Source of the DNA: Pseudobdellovibrionaceae bacterium
GTDB taxonomy: Bacteria; Bdellovibrionota; Bdellovibrionia; Bdellovibrionales; UBA1609
NCBI GenBank assembly: GCA_030591685.1
Contig: JAUVAX010000028.1
Span: forward strand, 1 to 33,730
Length of the DNA: 33,730 bases
Reading direction: 5' to 3'
Positions 8,792 to 17,055 of this stretch are shown here, piece by piece (position 1 is the first letter of the stretch; every line of letters begins with the position of its first letter). The notes under the pieces are model-generated. The model saw nothing but the letters and a program-made list of their open reading frames with translations. It ran no database searches and was not told where the DNA came from. The translations under genes were made by a program, and so were the position numbers.

Positions 8792-9672
8792 TCTATATTT
8801 TGCACCTGTTCTCTAAAACGTTCTATTATAGATTTCGCATTAACTACGACTTCAGTCAATTTAGCAATTTGAGATTTGGACCCTATTGTGTTGACCTCCC
8901 TCAGTAGCTCTTGGCAATAAAAGTCAATTTTCTTTCCCTGAGGGCCTTTGAGCGTAATTAGTTTTTTACAGCTCTTGATGTGCTCCTTTAGCCGAATAAG
9001 CTCCTCAAGCACATCTAGCTTATCAAGCAAAATGACTAACTCTTGAGCAAATCTCTGGGGCTCAACTTCACCCTTAAGACCCAGTTTTTTTAACCTTGTA
9101 TGCAGCCTCTCCTCAGTCTTCAAACCGGCCTGGACTTTCATCTCCTCCATGGTCTTCACTTGAGCCCCTAAATGATTTAACAGTGACAACAGCTCCTTTT
9201 TAATCGAGGCCCCCTCGCGAGCGCGCTCCTTATCACAAGCACTGGCTGCTTTTGTTATATTATCACTGAGGACTTTTTTAATTTTAGCTCCCAGTATCGG
9301 TCTCTCATCGACCTTTAATACTTCAGGCAAACGCTCCAAGACATCCAAACGGCTCACTGATGAGCTCTTCAACCCCAATTTTTTAGATAAATTTGAATAA
9401 GTCTTAAGCCACTTCTCAGCAACTCTATCTTGGGTGGCTATGGAGATTTTTTTGCCCTTTTCCGAGTACCTTCGGGCAATATAAACATCCGTAGTTCCTC
9501 TTTTTATAAGCTGTCCCACTTGAGCTTTTAATTCACCTTCAAAAGGAGCGAACTCCTTTGGTGAGTGAAATTTTACCTCAAAATATCTCCCGTTCACAGT
9601 TTTCACACTGACTTCTAACTCAAGTTCATCAGAAGCATACTTTGAAATTCCGAATCCAGTCATACTCTTCAT
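8788..9672 (-). CDS. yicC: YicC-family endoribonuclease
   Basis: The family hallmark N-terminus KSMTGFG begins at the ATG at 9672. This ATG overlaps the miaA stop in an ATGA arrangement, so I prefer it to an upstream in-frame ATG at 9699 that would add nine residues absent from the family. The product of 294 residues is standard. The C-terminal DUF1732 part includes RFAQELVILLDKLDVLEEL and a terminal IREQVQN-like helix (here RFREQVQNIE). E. coli YicC is reported to be an endoribonuclease; the yicC-gmk neighbourhood is conserved in many bacteria. The gene ends inside the gmk start codon. Confidence 0.93.
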   Translation of the reverse strand: MKSMTGFGISKYASDELELEVSVKTVNGRYFEVKFHSPKEFAPFEGELKAQVGQLIKRGTTDVYIARRYSEKGKKISIATQDRVAEKWLKTYSNLSKKLGLKSSSVSRLDVLERLPEVLKVDERPILGAKIKKVLSDNITKAASACDKERAREGASIKKELLSLLNHLGAQVKTMEEMKVQAGLKTEERLHTRLKKLGLKGEVEPQRFAQELVILLDKLDVLEELIRLKEHIKSCKKLITLKGPQGKKIDFYCQELLREVNTIGSKSQIAKLTEVVVNAKSIIERFREQVQNIE

Positions 9673-10628
9673 AAATCTGCCCTTTGCCTGTCGAGCCAAA
9701 GCTCTGAATTAACAATTATGTTACGCCAACTCTTTTTTTTCTCTTCAATGGGGTTACACCAGTTGATTTGATCATCCTTCTTAAACCAAGTTCTTTGCTT
9801 TTTTGCAAGCCGAAGGGTATTTTTAATAATCTCTTCAATAAGTTCTTCATAAGTACAGAGCCCCTGCAAATAAGCCTGAGACTCTTTATAACCAACACTT
9901 CGCATGGGGGCCCAGCCTGACAAACCTTCAGAGACTAAATTTTCAACTTCACCCAAAAGCCCCTGATCTAACATTTTTAATGTTCTTTGCCTCACTAAAG
10001 GCTCTAGCTCTTTACGTTCGAGCCAGTGTCCAATTTTATAAATCGGGTTTTTTAACCTCACCGTCTCCTTTAAACTCTCATGCTCTAAATTAAATTGAGT
10101 CATAGTTTTATTTGAAGAATATATTAACTCAAGAGCTCGTTTAACCCTATACCCATCTTGCTTGTATACTTTTTTAGCATATTCTGGGTCTAAACCTAAC
10201 AGCGTTTTATAAAGTGCTGCCACCCCTCCTTGATCAAAAATACTTTCAACTTTTGACAAGGCCTCCTCTGAGACCGGCGGTACATCAAACATCCCCCCCT
10301 CTAGAGCTTTAAAGTAAAAACCACTCCCTCCTACGAAAATTAATGGCTTTAAACTTTTATTAAAACCCTCAATCACCTCTAATGCTTTTTTACGATACTG
10401 ACCGGCTGTGAAGTCCTGAGGCGGTGAAACAAAGCTCAGCAAATGATGCGACACTTTCGATAACTCCTCACCAGAGGGCTTAGCAGTGCCTATATTCACT
10501 CCCTTATAAACTTGAATACTATCGCAATTAACAACGTCAGCTTTAATAGCTTGAGCTAATTTTATAGAGAGGTCTGTTTTACCTGAACTTGTAGGGCCTT
10601 GTATAAAAATTAATGGGGGTCGTCTCAT
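9669..10628 (-). CDS. miaA: tRNA dimethylallyltransferase
   Basis: Transfers dimethylallyl to A37 of tRNAs that read UNN codons. P-loop GPTSSGKT (11-18), then the NCDSIQVYKGVNIGTAKPS segment that binds substrate; GGSGFYFKAL; the insertion domain that grips the anticodon loop; and SVGYKESQAYL. The length of 319 is typical. It starts 5 bases after mutL and overlaps yicC, and mutL-miaA adjacency is common in bacteria. It modifies tRNAs such as the Leu(CAA) tRNA encoded later in this window. Confidence 0.96.
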   Translation of the reverse strand: MRRPPLIFIQGPTSSGKTDLSIKLAQAIKADVVNCDSIQVYKGVNIGTAKPSGEELSKVSHHLLSFVSPPQDFTAGQYRKKALEVIEGFNKSLKPLIFVGGSGFYFKALEGGMFDVPPVSEEALSKVESIFDQGGVAALYKTLLGLDPEYAKKVYKQDGYRVKRALELIYSSNKTMTQFNLEHESLKETVRLKNPIYKIGHWLERKELEPLVRQRTLKMLDQGLLGEVENLVSEGLSGWAPMRSVGYKESQAYLQGLCTYEELIEEIIKNTLRLAKKQRTWFKKDDQINWCNPIEEKKKSWRNIIVNSELWLDRQRADL

Positions 10629-10633
10629 GGCCT

Positions 10634-12568
10634 TTAAACTGTCCTACCAAAATCTCTTTCAAGCTTATAATAAGGGTACTCAACAAATACAGGGCGCCCG
10701 TGAGGGCAAAAGCTTGAAAGTGAAAATTCATCCATTTGTACGAGCAACAAATTCATCTCCTCAAGGCTGAGTGCTTGACCGGCTCTGACAACAGAGTGGC
10801 ATGCTAAAGTCGCACAGAGGCCACTGATATGCTTTTCCATAGCAAAGCTGCCTCCTTTATCAATAAGTTCGTTTGCAAATCTTTGAAGAACAACAATCAG
10901 TGATTTCTCTGACACTAACACTGGTGCCGCACGAACTGACAAAGTCGAAGGGCCAGAACGATCTAGCTCAATGCCTAATTTATTAATCTCCTGGATATTA
11001 TCAATAAGTACATCCACCTGCTCCACCTCTAAGTCTACGATAAGGGGGATCAAGTAGTTTTGAATTTCAAAATTACCGGTTTTCCAAGAGAGCATAAGAC
11101 GCTCATAGGCTACTCTTTCATGAGCCGCATGTTGATCTATAATCACAAGTCCGTTTCTGGACTGAGAAAGTATATAGGTTAAGTTCGCCTGCCCTAACAC
11201 CTGCAAGTTCGCCCAGTAACCTTTTTGAGTGGTCTCACTGGGTACAGAAGGGGCCGTGCTAGCAGATGAGCTTTTATCAAGATTAAATGTTGAGCCCTCA
11301 CTTTTTTCATTTAACAGAGTCGCGCTATTAGCACCTTGAAACTGTTTTTTAATACTCTCTGCATTTAGATATTTATATGAATAAGTATCAATGGCACCAG
11401 ATACCTCTGGAGCTGCCGAAAAGTCCTTAAAACTCGATTTTTGTTTGAATTGAGATTTATTAAACTCATCACCTATAAATACATCATTGAACTCTGGAGG
11501 GGCCTGTAATGGGGGTACAGGGTTAGAGCTATTGTTGTTAAATTCGTTGGAAGCTCCCAGTAAACCCTCTAACCAAGGGGCCTCTTCTAAAACAGCCCTG
11601 GTTGTTCTTAAAACAGCTCTAAAAGCGTTCGAAGGTGTTTCAAATTTAATTTGAGATTTATTGGGGTGAATGTTTACATCCACTTGGTCAGGCTTCGTGG
11701 CCAACCAAACGGCACATATAGGGAACTCACCGTGCATGAGTAAACCCCTAAAACCATCCCGTACGGCCGCTTGCAGCCCTCTATCTTGCACCCATCTATT
11801 TTGAACAAACAACCAAATTTGCTTAGAGGTTTTAGCCGTATTGTTAGGTGCTGACAAAGCCACTTGTACTTTACAGCCTAATACATCAGCCTCTCCAAAA
11901 TATAGGTTTTCTTGATCTAGTACTTGTTCGGCTCGTTTTAGTTTATTTTGATCTAAATTTTCACCAGCAATAGCTGGCCAGTAAAAAACAAGTTTTCCTT
12001 TATTGCGAACACGAAAGCTCACTCCTGGGTTAGAAAGAGCCATTGCTTTTAGAACATTTTTAATTTGCGTCCCTTCAGCGGACTCACTTTTTAAAAATTT
12101 TAACCTTGCAGGGACGTTTTCAAACAATCTCTCTATAACTATCGATGTACCTTGGTCGCCCCCCACAGGGACCACCTCACTTAACGAACCAAACTCACTG
12201 ACTAGTTGGTATGCTGATTTTTGATTTTTAACTTTAGAAACTAACGTTAATTTTGAAACGGCTGATAGGCTCGACAGAGCCTCGCCTCGAAAGCCAAAAC
12301 TACTTAAATCCCAGAGGTCGTCAGCGGCTTTAATTTTACTCGTGGCATGGCGACTGAGTGATAGGTGAAGCTCTGACTTTTCAATCCCACAACCATTATC
12401 AATGACCTTTACAAAACGCCCCCCCTGCTCGTACTCGACTTCAAGCTCAGTAGCTCCTGCATCAATAGAGTTCTCTACAAGCTCTTTGACCAGGTGGGAT
12501 GGACGCTCCACCACCTCACCCGCAGCAATTTGGTCGATAACCTCAGAAGATAAAATGTGTATAGCCAT
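10634..12568 (-). CDS. mutL: DNA mismatch repair protein MutL, endonuclease type
   Basis: N-terminal GHKL ATPase: QIAAGEVVERP, Glu32, DNGCGI (57-62) and GFRGEAL (92-98). A Ser/Asn-rich linker spans about 340-450. The C-terminal domain carries DQHAAHERVAYE (478-489), the DQHA(x)2E(x)4E metal-binding motif of nicking MutL proteins, plus ACHSVVRAG (589-597) and CPHGRP (621-626). The organism is therefore expected to use MutL itself, not MutH, to nick DNA. The length of 644 is normal. The start agrees with the family N-terminus but lacks a strong ribosome site. First gene of its operon; a terminator-like hairpin lies 26 bases upstream of the start codon. Confidence 0.97.
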   Translation of the reverse strand: MAIHILSSEVIDQIAAGEVVERPSHLVKELVENSIDAGATELEVEYEQGGRFVKVIDNGCGIEKSELHLSLSRHATSKIKAADDLWDLSSFGFRGEALSSLSAVSKLTLVSKVKNQKSAYQLVSEFGSLSEVVPVGGDQGTSIVIERLFENVPARLKFLKSESAEGTQIKNVLKAMALSNPGVSFRVRNKGKLVFYWPAIAGENLDQNKLKRAEQVLDQENLYFGEADVLGCKVQVALSAPNNTAKTSKQIWLFVQNRWVQDRGLQAAVRDGFRGLLMHGEFPICAVWLATKPDQVDVNIHPNKSQIKFETPSNAFRAVLRTTRAVLEEAPWLEGLLGASNEFNNNSSNPVPPLQAPPEFNDVFIGDEFNKSQFKQKSSFKDFSAAPEVSGAIDTYSYKYLNAESIKKQFQGANSATLLNEKSEGSTFNLDKSSSASTAPSVPSETTQKGYWANLQVLGQANLTYILSQSRNGLVIIDQHAAHERVAYERLMLSWKTGNFEIQNYLIPLIVDLEVEQVDVLIDNIQEINKLGIELDRSGPSTLSVRAAPVLVSEKSLIVVLQRFANELIDKGGSFAMEKHISGLCATLACHSVVRAGQALSLEEMNLLLVQMDEFSLSSFCPHGRPVFVEYPYYKLERDFGRTV

Positions 12569-12593
12569 AAATCGATTTATAACATAAGCCTGT

Positions 12594-12619
12594 CAAAAAC
12601 CCCTCTCTAATAGAAGGGG
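12594..12619 (-). terminator. Intrinsic terminator between the SH3/barrel gene and mutL
   Basis: On the minus strand a CCCCT...AGGGG stem (8 bp with one bulge, loop ATT) is followed directly by TTTTT. It follows the 12711-13607 gene by about 90 bases, and it also sits only 26 bases before the mutL ATG. Confidence 0.65.
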
Positions 12620-12710
12620 CTTTGCGCGTCGCGTTTTATAAATATATTTGAATGTTTTTAGTCAGTTAGGGCTGTTATCTCAACCATTTATAAATATAAA
12701 TGAGCCTATA

Positions 12711-13607
12711 TTAATAACTTTTCTGGAGAAACACTCCACCTGCGATGTATTTCTCTTGTTCGTAGTAGTACTTAGCATCAAATTTTAATAAAAAATCACC
12801 GACATAAAAGGCATACCCCATGCCTAATACGGCCCCTAAGCGCAGCTCTTCTACCTCTAGGGGTGTGCCCGGAACAAGCTCCACACTAAATGACTCATAA
12901 ACCCCCATTATGCCAAGGCTATAAAACAAAAGAGAGCTTGAAGACTCATGGAGTGGGGCGACAAAAGAAAGGCTGCTGAGGCTATAAAAGCCTGAAGTGG
13001 GGCCAATTAAATCAGAGTAGTAGGCCGGCGGCTGAAAGCTTAAATTGATTTCTAAATCTATCGGAGGGCCATCAAACAAAACCCCTGGCCCCGTCATTTT
13101 CAAACTGAACATCGTACTAAAATCACTAAGTATTACACTTGCATATTCTTCAGTGAAGTTAACGTAGTTGATCCCGCCGCCAATAAATTTTGTAAAATAA
13201 ATAGGGGCTTTTCTCGCCCCCTCAGGTTTTGAGTTATTCTTACTAAATGATTTGTTTTCTTTAAATTTAAAAACATTTAACTTAAGACTAGGTTTTACCT
13301 CTGTATCAACTATGTACCCATAGCGCTTTTTACCAAGTCTAATTTTATAAAAAACTCCTAGGCCATCTTTGCCTTTATACGTTTTTCTTGTAAGTACAAC
13401 TTTTAAGCCCTTGTCTAGGTAATCTAAAATTGCAGAATCAAAATCGGGTTTTTTATATATGGCGGCACCATCAACTTTGACAATTCCTTTTTGGGATTGT
13501 TTGCTTTTTTTAGCGCTAGCAGGGTCAATAACCAGTAGCTGTACACAAAAAAACAGCAGCAAAATGACATAAGGGGACACTTTATAAATATTTTTAATAA
13601 TAAGCAT
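12711..13607 (-). CDS. Outer-membrane barrel protein with N-terminal SH3-like domain
   Basis: I place the start at the ATG at 13607, giving 298 residues with a clean signal peptide (ending around DPASA, 28-32). An upstream in-frame ATG at 13649 would add a charged tail lying inside the glycosyltransferase gene. Residues ~40-105 look like a bacterial SH3 domain (alternating strands, LTRKTYKGKDGLGVFYKIRL, then GYIVDTEV). The remaining ~190 residues are Gly/Tyr/Phe-rich alternating strands typical of an outer-membrane barrel and end in QKSY. The architecture parallels the protein at 4774-5649, though sequence identity is not obvious. Function unknown; SH3 domains of this kind often contact peptidoglycan. 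Confidence 0.6.
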   Translation of the reverse strand: MLIIKNIYKVSPYVILLLFFCVQLLVIDPASAKKSKQSQKGIVKVDGAAIYKKPDFDSAILDYLDKGLKVVLTRKTYKGKDGLGVFYKIRLGKKRYGYIVDTEVKPSLKLNVFKFKENKSFSKNNSKPEGARKAPIYFTKFIGGGINYVNFTEEYASVILSDFSTMFSLKMTGPGVLFDGPPIDLEINLSFQPPAYYSDLIGPTSGFYSLSSLSFVAPLHESSSSLLFYSLGIMGVYESFSVELVPGTPLEVEELRLGAVLGMGYAFYVGDFLLKFDAKYYYEQEKYIAGGVFLQKSY

Positions 13608-13624
13608 GTGATTATTATGGCCTT

Positions 13625-14323
13625 TTATTTTAAAAACCTCAACATCCAAACCCTATAAAATGCCTCCAGAACAATCTTTAAACTCATCTTACTCTCTCCC
13701 ACTCTACGATCTTCAAAAGTAATCGGGACCTCTTTATATTTGAAACCCAAGCGACAAGCTCTAAACTTAAGCTCAATTTGAAAGCAATAACCATTAGACT
13801 TGACCCTATCTAAACCCATTTCATTCAAAACATGGGCCTTCCAGGCATTAAAGCCCCCCGTCCAATCGTTCAGTGAGTACCCTAAAATAATTTTTGAGTA
13901 AATACTCCCCCCACGACTAATGATTTTTCTGATAAGGCCCCAGTTTGCGGTTTTACCCCCAAGAACATAACGAGACCCGATAACAAAATCATTCTCCTCA
14001 GCCACCTTAATTAATTGGCGTAAATCACAAGGTCGGTGCGAAAAATCAGCATCCATCTCAACTAATAATTCATAGTCTCTTTGCAGCCCCCATTTAAATC
14101 CATCAATATAGGCCCGACCTAGGCCTTGTTTTTTGGGGCGCAAAAGTAAAAATAGATTTTCTGAATTTTTCGACATTTTCTCAACTTGATGAGCTGTGCC
14201 ATCCGGAGAAGAGTCATCAACCACTAGCACATGAACATCGGGGCACTCTGACTTTATTGCCGGTATTAAGTTTTGTATGTTTTCAATTTCATTATAGGTC
14301 GGGACAATTACAAGTGTTTTCAT
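13625..14323 (-). CDS. GT2 glycosyltransferase, polyprenol-phosphate mannose synthase-like
   Basis: Family 2 glycosyltransferase of the Dpm1 type: PTYNEIENI near 8-16, nucleotide-sugar aspartates VVDDSSPDGT, DADFSH as the DxD-like metal site, GSRYVLGG, the DWTGGFNAWK acceptor segment and the RRVGESKMS motif near the end. It is 232 residues with no C-terminal membrane domain, so it is probably a peripheral inner-membrane enzyme transferring a hexose from GDP- or UDP-sugar to polyprenyl phosphate. The start has only a weak ribosome site. It lies 18 bases before the SH3/barrel gene. Acceptor and sugar cannot be told from sequence. Confidence 0.88.
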   Translation of the reverse strand: MKTLVIVPTYNEIENIQNLIPAIKSECPDVHVLVVDDSSPDGTAHQVEKMSKNSENLFLLLRPKKQGLGRAYIDGFKWGLQRDYELLVEMDADFSHRPCDLRQLIKVAEENDFVIGSRYVLGGKTANWGLIRKIISRGGSIYSKIILGYSLNDWTGGFNAWKAHVLNEMGLDRVKSNGYCFQIELKFRACRLGFKYKEVPITFEDRRVGESKMSLKIVLEAFYRVWMLRFLK

Positions 14324-14365
14324 GCTTACTTTATACCAAAAAAAACTAAAATTACGCTAGTGTTT

Positions 14366-14848
14366 TTATCTTCCACGCGTCGCAGGGATCTCTTTTGCTG
14401 ACTGAGCGTCAATTTGGGCCCTAGATATCTCTTTTAAATTTTTCGCAAGCTCGTCTTTAATGCTTAAAGCGGGCCTTTTAGCTAATCGAGCCGTAGGGTT
14501 TTTTGTACGTAACCAAAAGTCAGAACAGCCCCTCTGCTCCGACATAATCCTTGTGACTTTTTGAACCATTTTTTCAGGCGACCTCTTATATAAAATCGGG
14601 TCAAAGCCACAATAAGGGCATGATAGTGTCACTCGCCATCGAATAATTATAAAAGCTTCAGCTATGCATAAACTAACAACAAATAAAATAATAGCCCTGG
14701 GGTCTATGTTTTGCCAAAAAACAAACATCAACAAAACAGTACTTAATAATGAAAGAAATACATTGTTAAAGGTAATATGCCTTTTTGTATTTATACGTCG
14801 TTCATGTTTACAAAAAGCGCAAAAACATTTTTTTGAATTATTTGCCAT
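14366..14848 (-). CDS. Zinc-ribbon protein with two internal membrane segments
   Basis: A 160-residue protein. CFCAFC (8-13) at the N-terminus and CPYC (77-80) after the membrane part look like the two halves of one zinc ribbon. Two hydrophobic helices lie between them (about 29-45 and 52-68), so both knuckles would face the cytoplasm. The C-terminal 80 residues are basic and hydrophilic, with RGCSDFWLRTKNPTARLAKR. No family recognised. It sits 42 bases upstream of the glycosyltransferase and may be co-transcribed. It is divergent from the 15015 gene. Confidence 0.6.
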   Translation of the reverse strand: MANNSKKCFCAFCKHERRINTKRHITFNNVFLSLLSTVLLMFVFWQNIDPRAIILFVVSLCIAEAFIIIRWRVTLSCPYCGFDPILYKRSPEKMVQKVTRIMSEQRGCSDFWLRTKNPTARLAKRPALSIKDELAKNLKEISRAQIDAQSAKEIPATRGR

Positions 14849-14951
14849 ACTGTATAAACTCTTTTGTTACTCTTTTAGGTTAAATGCCATATTTATTACA
14901 TTATATCTGGCTTTTAAGCGTTCTGCGAGACTAGTTATTACTCTTCACCAT

Positions 14952-14979
14952 TTGCCCTCCGTACAACTCATGTTAAACT
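14952..14979 (+). promoter_or_regulatory. Sigma-70-like promoter for the 15015-16958 cluster
   Basis: TTGCCC (14952-14957), a 16-base spacer and TAAACT (14974-14979), with an upstream TG giving an extended -10. This would leave a ~30-base leader before the ATG at 15015. Confidence 0.45.
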
Positions 14980-15014
14980 AAAACTCTACAAACCCTTGTT
15001 AAATAGAGGTGAAA

Positions 15015-15683
15015 ATGAAATTTATAGCTCTCATTCTTTCGTTAACTTTTATACAGACCTATGCCCTGGCCGAAGAAGAAGACGGCAACCTTATTAACTT
15101 TGATCAAATACTTACCCGACTTAACCGGACCGAAACCAAACAAAACTTCATTGATGACTCTGACCCCTTTAAAAATGTACTTATTCATGCCGGAGTCAGT
15201 CTTATTAGCTCTAACATTAGTATTCTCCCTGAAAATGGGAAAGAGTTTACAAGCTTTATAAGAGGCATTGAGGCCTCATTGGGGATTGACCTTTTCTCAA
15301 AAAATTGGTCCGCAGAGGGCGCTGTTCGCTCTTTCGCTAAACAAGAAAACAACAAAGCTTTATATAGCTTAAAAGAGTTCGATTTAAGGATTGTCTACAG
15401 AAACCACCTCGCCGGCCGAACAAAGTGGAGAGCGGGCCTAGGGATGGCAGCAAGATACCTCAACTACTCCGCCAAAGAACAGGGTGTTGCCCTTGCTGAA
15501 GCCTCTATCAGCGAAGAGATCAAGTACACAACCCCGGCTTCTATTTTGTTTGTTGGGGTAGAGGGGTATTTAAACAGCTCTCTCAGTATTGGGGCTGATA
15601 TCAGTTACCGCTCTTCTCTTATAGATGAAACGGCTGATAAAAATACCCTTGAAGCTAGCATTAGATTAGATACGCACTTTTAA
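15015..15683 (+). CDS. Outer-membrane beta-barrel protein
   Basis: A 222-residue protein. The ATG at 15015 is preferred over an in-frame GTG at 15009 because AGAGG (15005-15009) then has normal spacing. The signal peptide ends near ALA (residues 17-19). The mature part has alternating amphipathic strands with many aromatic and Gly residues and ends in IRLDTHF, a terminal Phe consistent with BAM insertion. A helical or disordered stretch (about 20-55) precedes the barrel. First gene of a plus-strand cluster; its TAA overlaps the next ATG (TAATG). Function unknown. Confidence 0.6.
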   Translation: MKFIALILSLTFIQTYALAEEEDGNLINFDQILTRLNRTETKQNFIDDSDPFKNVLIHAGVSLISSNISILPENGKEFTSFIRGIEASLGIDLFSKNWSAEGAVRSFAKQENNKALYSLKEFDLRIVYRNHLAGRTKWRAGLGMAARYLNYSAKEQGVALAEASISEEIKYTTPASILFVGVEGYLNSSLSIGADISYRSSLIDETADKNTLEASIRLDTHF

Positions 15684-16330
15684 TGCTCATGGTGATTTCA
15701 GCGTTTATTATTGCATCGTTACTAATTGCTCTCAGTCTCATTGCTAATAGAGCACGACTTAAAAAATCTTTTAAAATCAAGCTTCAAACTAATTGTTTAA
15801 TGACCAAATATCCTATTGTTTTTATCTCGTCGGTCCCTTCAGTATTTTACTTTGGTAATTACTGGAACTATATCCCCGAAATTTTAACGGAGCATGGCTA
15901 TGACGTTATTGAGCTCAATTTTAAAAACAAAAAAGACCTCCTCACTAATTTGCAGAGCAATATAAAGGCCCTTAAAGCGCACTACACTAATGTCCACATT
16001 ATTGGCGATTTTAGCATAAAAAAATTACTTCAAAAAAAATTAAACAATCGTCAAACTTTACTTGATCAGCTTTGGACTATAGAAACTCAAAGCACGAATC
16101 GCCCTCAAAAAACCAAGAGTAAAAACACCTTTTACCTGAGCACAGTAAACCCTCAGACTCATTTTATATGGAGGGTCCTAATTTTTTTTCACAACCATCT
16201 TCTCAACTCATCTCTTAGCCCCGTCGTTGTAGGGCTCACTGATGTTAAATCCCTAAATTCTATCGCTTTTCAGTACCTTAAGCTTGCTAATTTACTTGCC
16301 GAAAGTGATTATAAATGTTCCAATTTTTAA
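15683..16330 (+). CDS. Membrane-anchored alpha/beta-hydrolase-like protein, probably non-catalytic
   Basis: A 215-residue protein with an N-terminal transmembrane anchor (1-22) and a soluble domain. YPIVFISSVPSVF (43-55), then YWNYIPEILTEHGYDVIEL (60-78), then NVHIIGDFS (103-111) follow the order of the first strands and helices of triacylglycerol-lipase-type hydrolases. The usual GHSxGG nucleophile elbow is replaced by GDFSIKK, and the domain is shorter than normal. It is therefore either a degenerate hydrolase or an unrelated fold with a chance resemblance. Translational coupling with the barrel gene suggests a shared envelope role. The C-terminus overlaps the alternative TTG start of the next gene. 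Confidence 0.5.
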   Translation: MLMVISAFIIASLLIALSLIANRARLKKSFKIKLQTNCLMTKYPIVFISSVPSVFYFGNYWNYIPEILTEHGYDVIELNFKNKKDLLTNLQSNIKALKAHYTNVHIIGDFSIKKLLQKKLNNRQTLLDQLWTIETQSTNRPQKTKSKNTFYLSTVNPQTHFIWRVLIFFHNHLLNSSLSPVVVGLTDVKSLNSIAFQYLKLANLLAESDYKCSNF

Positions 16331-16331
16331 T

Positions 16332-16958
16332 ATGAAGCTCAATTCAAAACTTCTCAGCTGGATACATAAATATGAACTCATTGATGTTAGAGACTTCTTA
16401 TTAGTTTTCTTAAAAAGTCCACTCAACTCAATTAAGAGTGTCCCAACATGGCCATGGCCGACCTTACTGATTGTCTCAGCGGGGCTCTCTGCTGTAAGTA
16501 GTATTTTAAATGGTGTTGTTTCTGCACGTTATCTATGGATTATAGCTAGCCTTGTCATTGCCCCAATAGGGTTTGTCTCTGTCGTAGGGGTGCTGTCTGG
16601 TTTTTTTTATTACACCTTTTATTTTTTCTTCAATCGCGAGCTCCCTTTTAAGCAAATATTTGCAATATTAGTTGTCGTCTCTATCCCAAATCTTGCGGCT
16701 TATATTATAGAGTCTAAGGTGCCCCCTATTTCAATTTTGGGTTTTGCCGCGTCATGTATGTTGCTTATTGTTGGGTTTGTTGAAAACTTTCATCTTCCAC
16801 GAAAGCCCATTACACGACTTATCGCAATAGTTTTTGCTGTCTACTTGGGTTCTTGGATTTTTCAGGTTGTGGAGTTTACTAAAATCCAAGAAAAGTTCTC
16901 TAAACCCAACTCCAGTCAAAATATTGATATTCTAGAAAGAGAAATAAAAGGTCAGTAA
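16332..16958 (+). CDS. Yip1-like multispanning inner-membrane protein
   Basis: From the ATG at 16332, one base after the preceding stop, the product has 208 residues with about five hydrophobic helices. An N-terminal amphipathic stretch (LLVFLKSPLNSIKSV) precedes the first helix, and a short hydrophilic tail ends the protein. This layout matches bacterial Yip1-domain proteins, whose N-terminal segment often has such a pattern before the first helix. No Shine-Dalgarno is seen, so translation may be coupled to the previous gene; a TTG start at 16284 would overlap it. Exact role unknown. Confidence 0.5.
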   Translation: MKLNSKLLSWIHKYELIDVRDFLLVFLKSPLNSIKSVPTWPWPTLLIVSAGLSAVSSILNGVVSARYLWIIASLVIAPIGFVSVVGVLSGFFYYTFYFFFNRELPFKQIFAILVVVSIPNLAAYIIESKVPPISILGFAASCMLLIVGFVENFHLPRKPITRLIAIVFAVYLGSWIFQVVEFTKIQEKFSKPNSSQNIDILEREIKGQ

Positions 16959-17055
16959 TAGCTCTTATTTTTTAAAAACAATTATTTGCTTTTAACATTT
17001 AAGCCATCGTCCCACTTTAAGGCTCTAGATATTCACCTAAAAATTATAGCAATAC

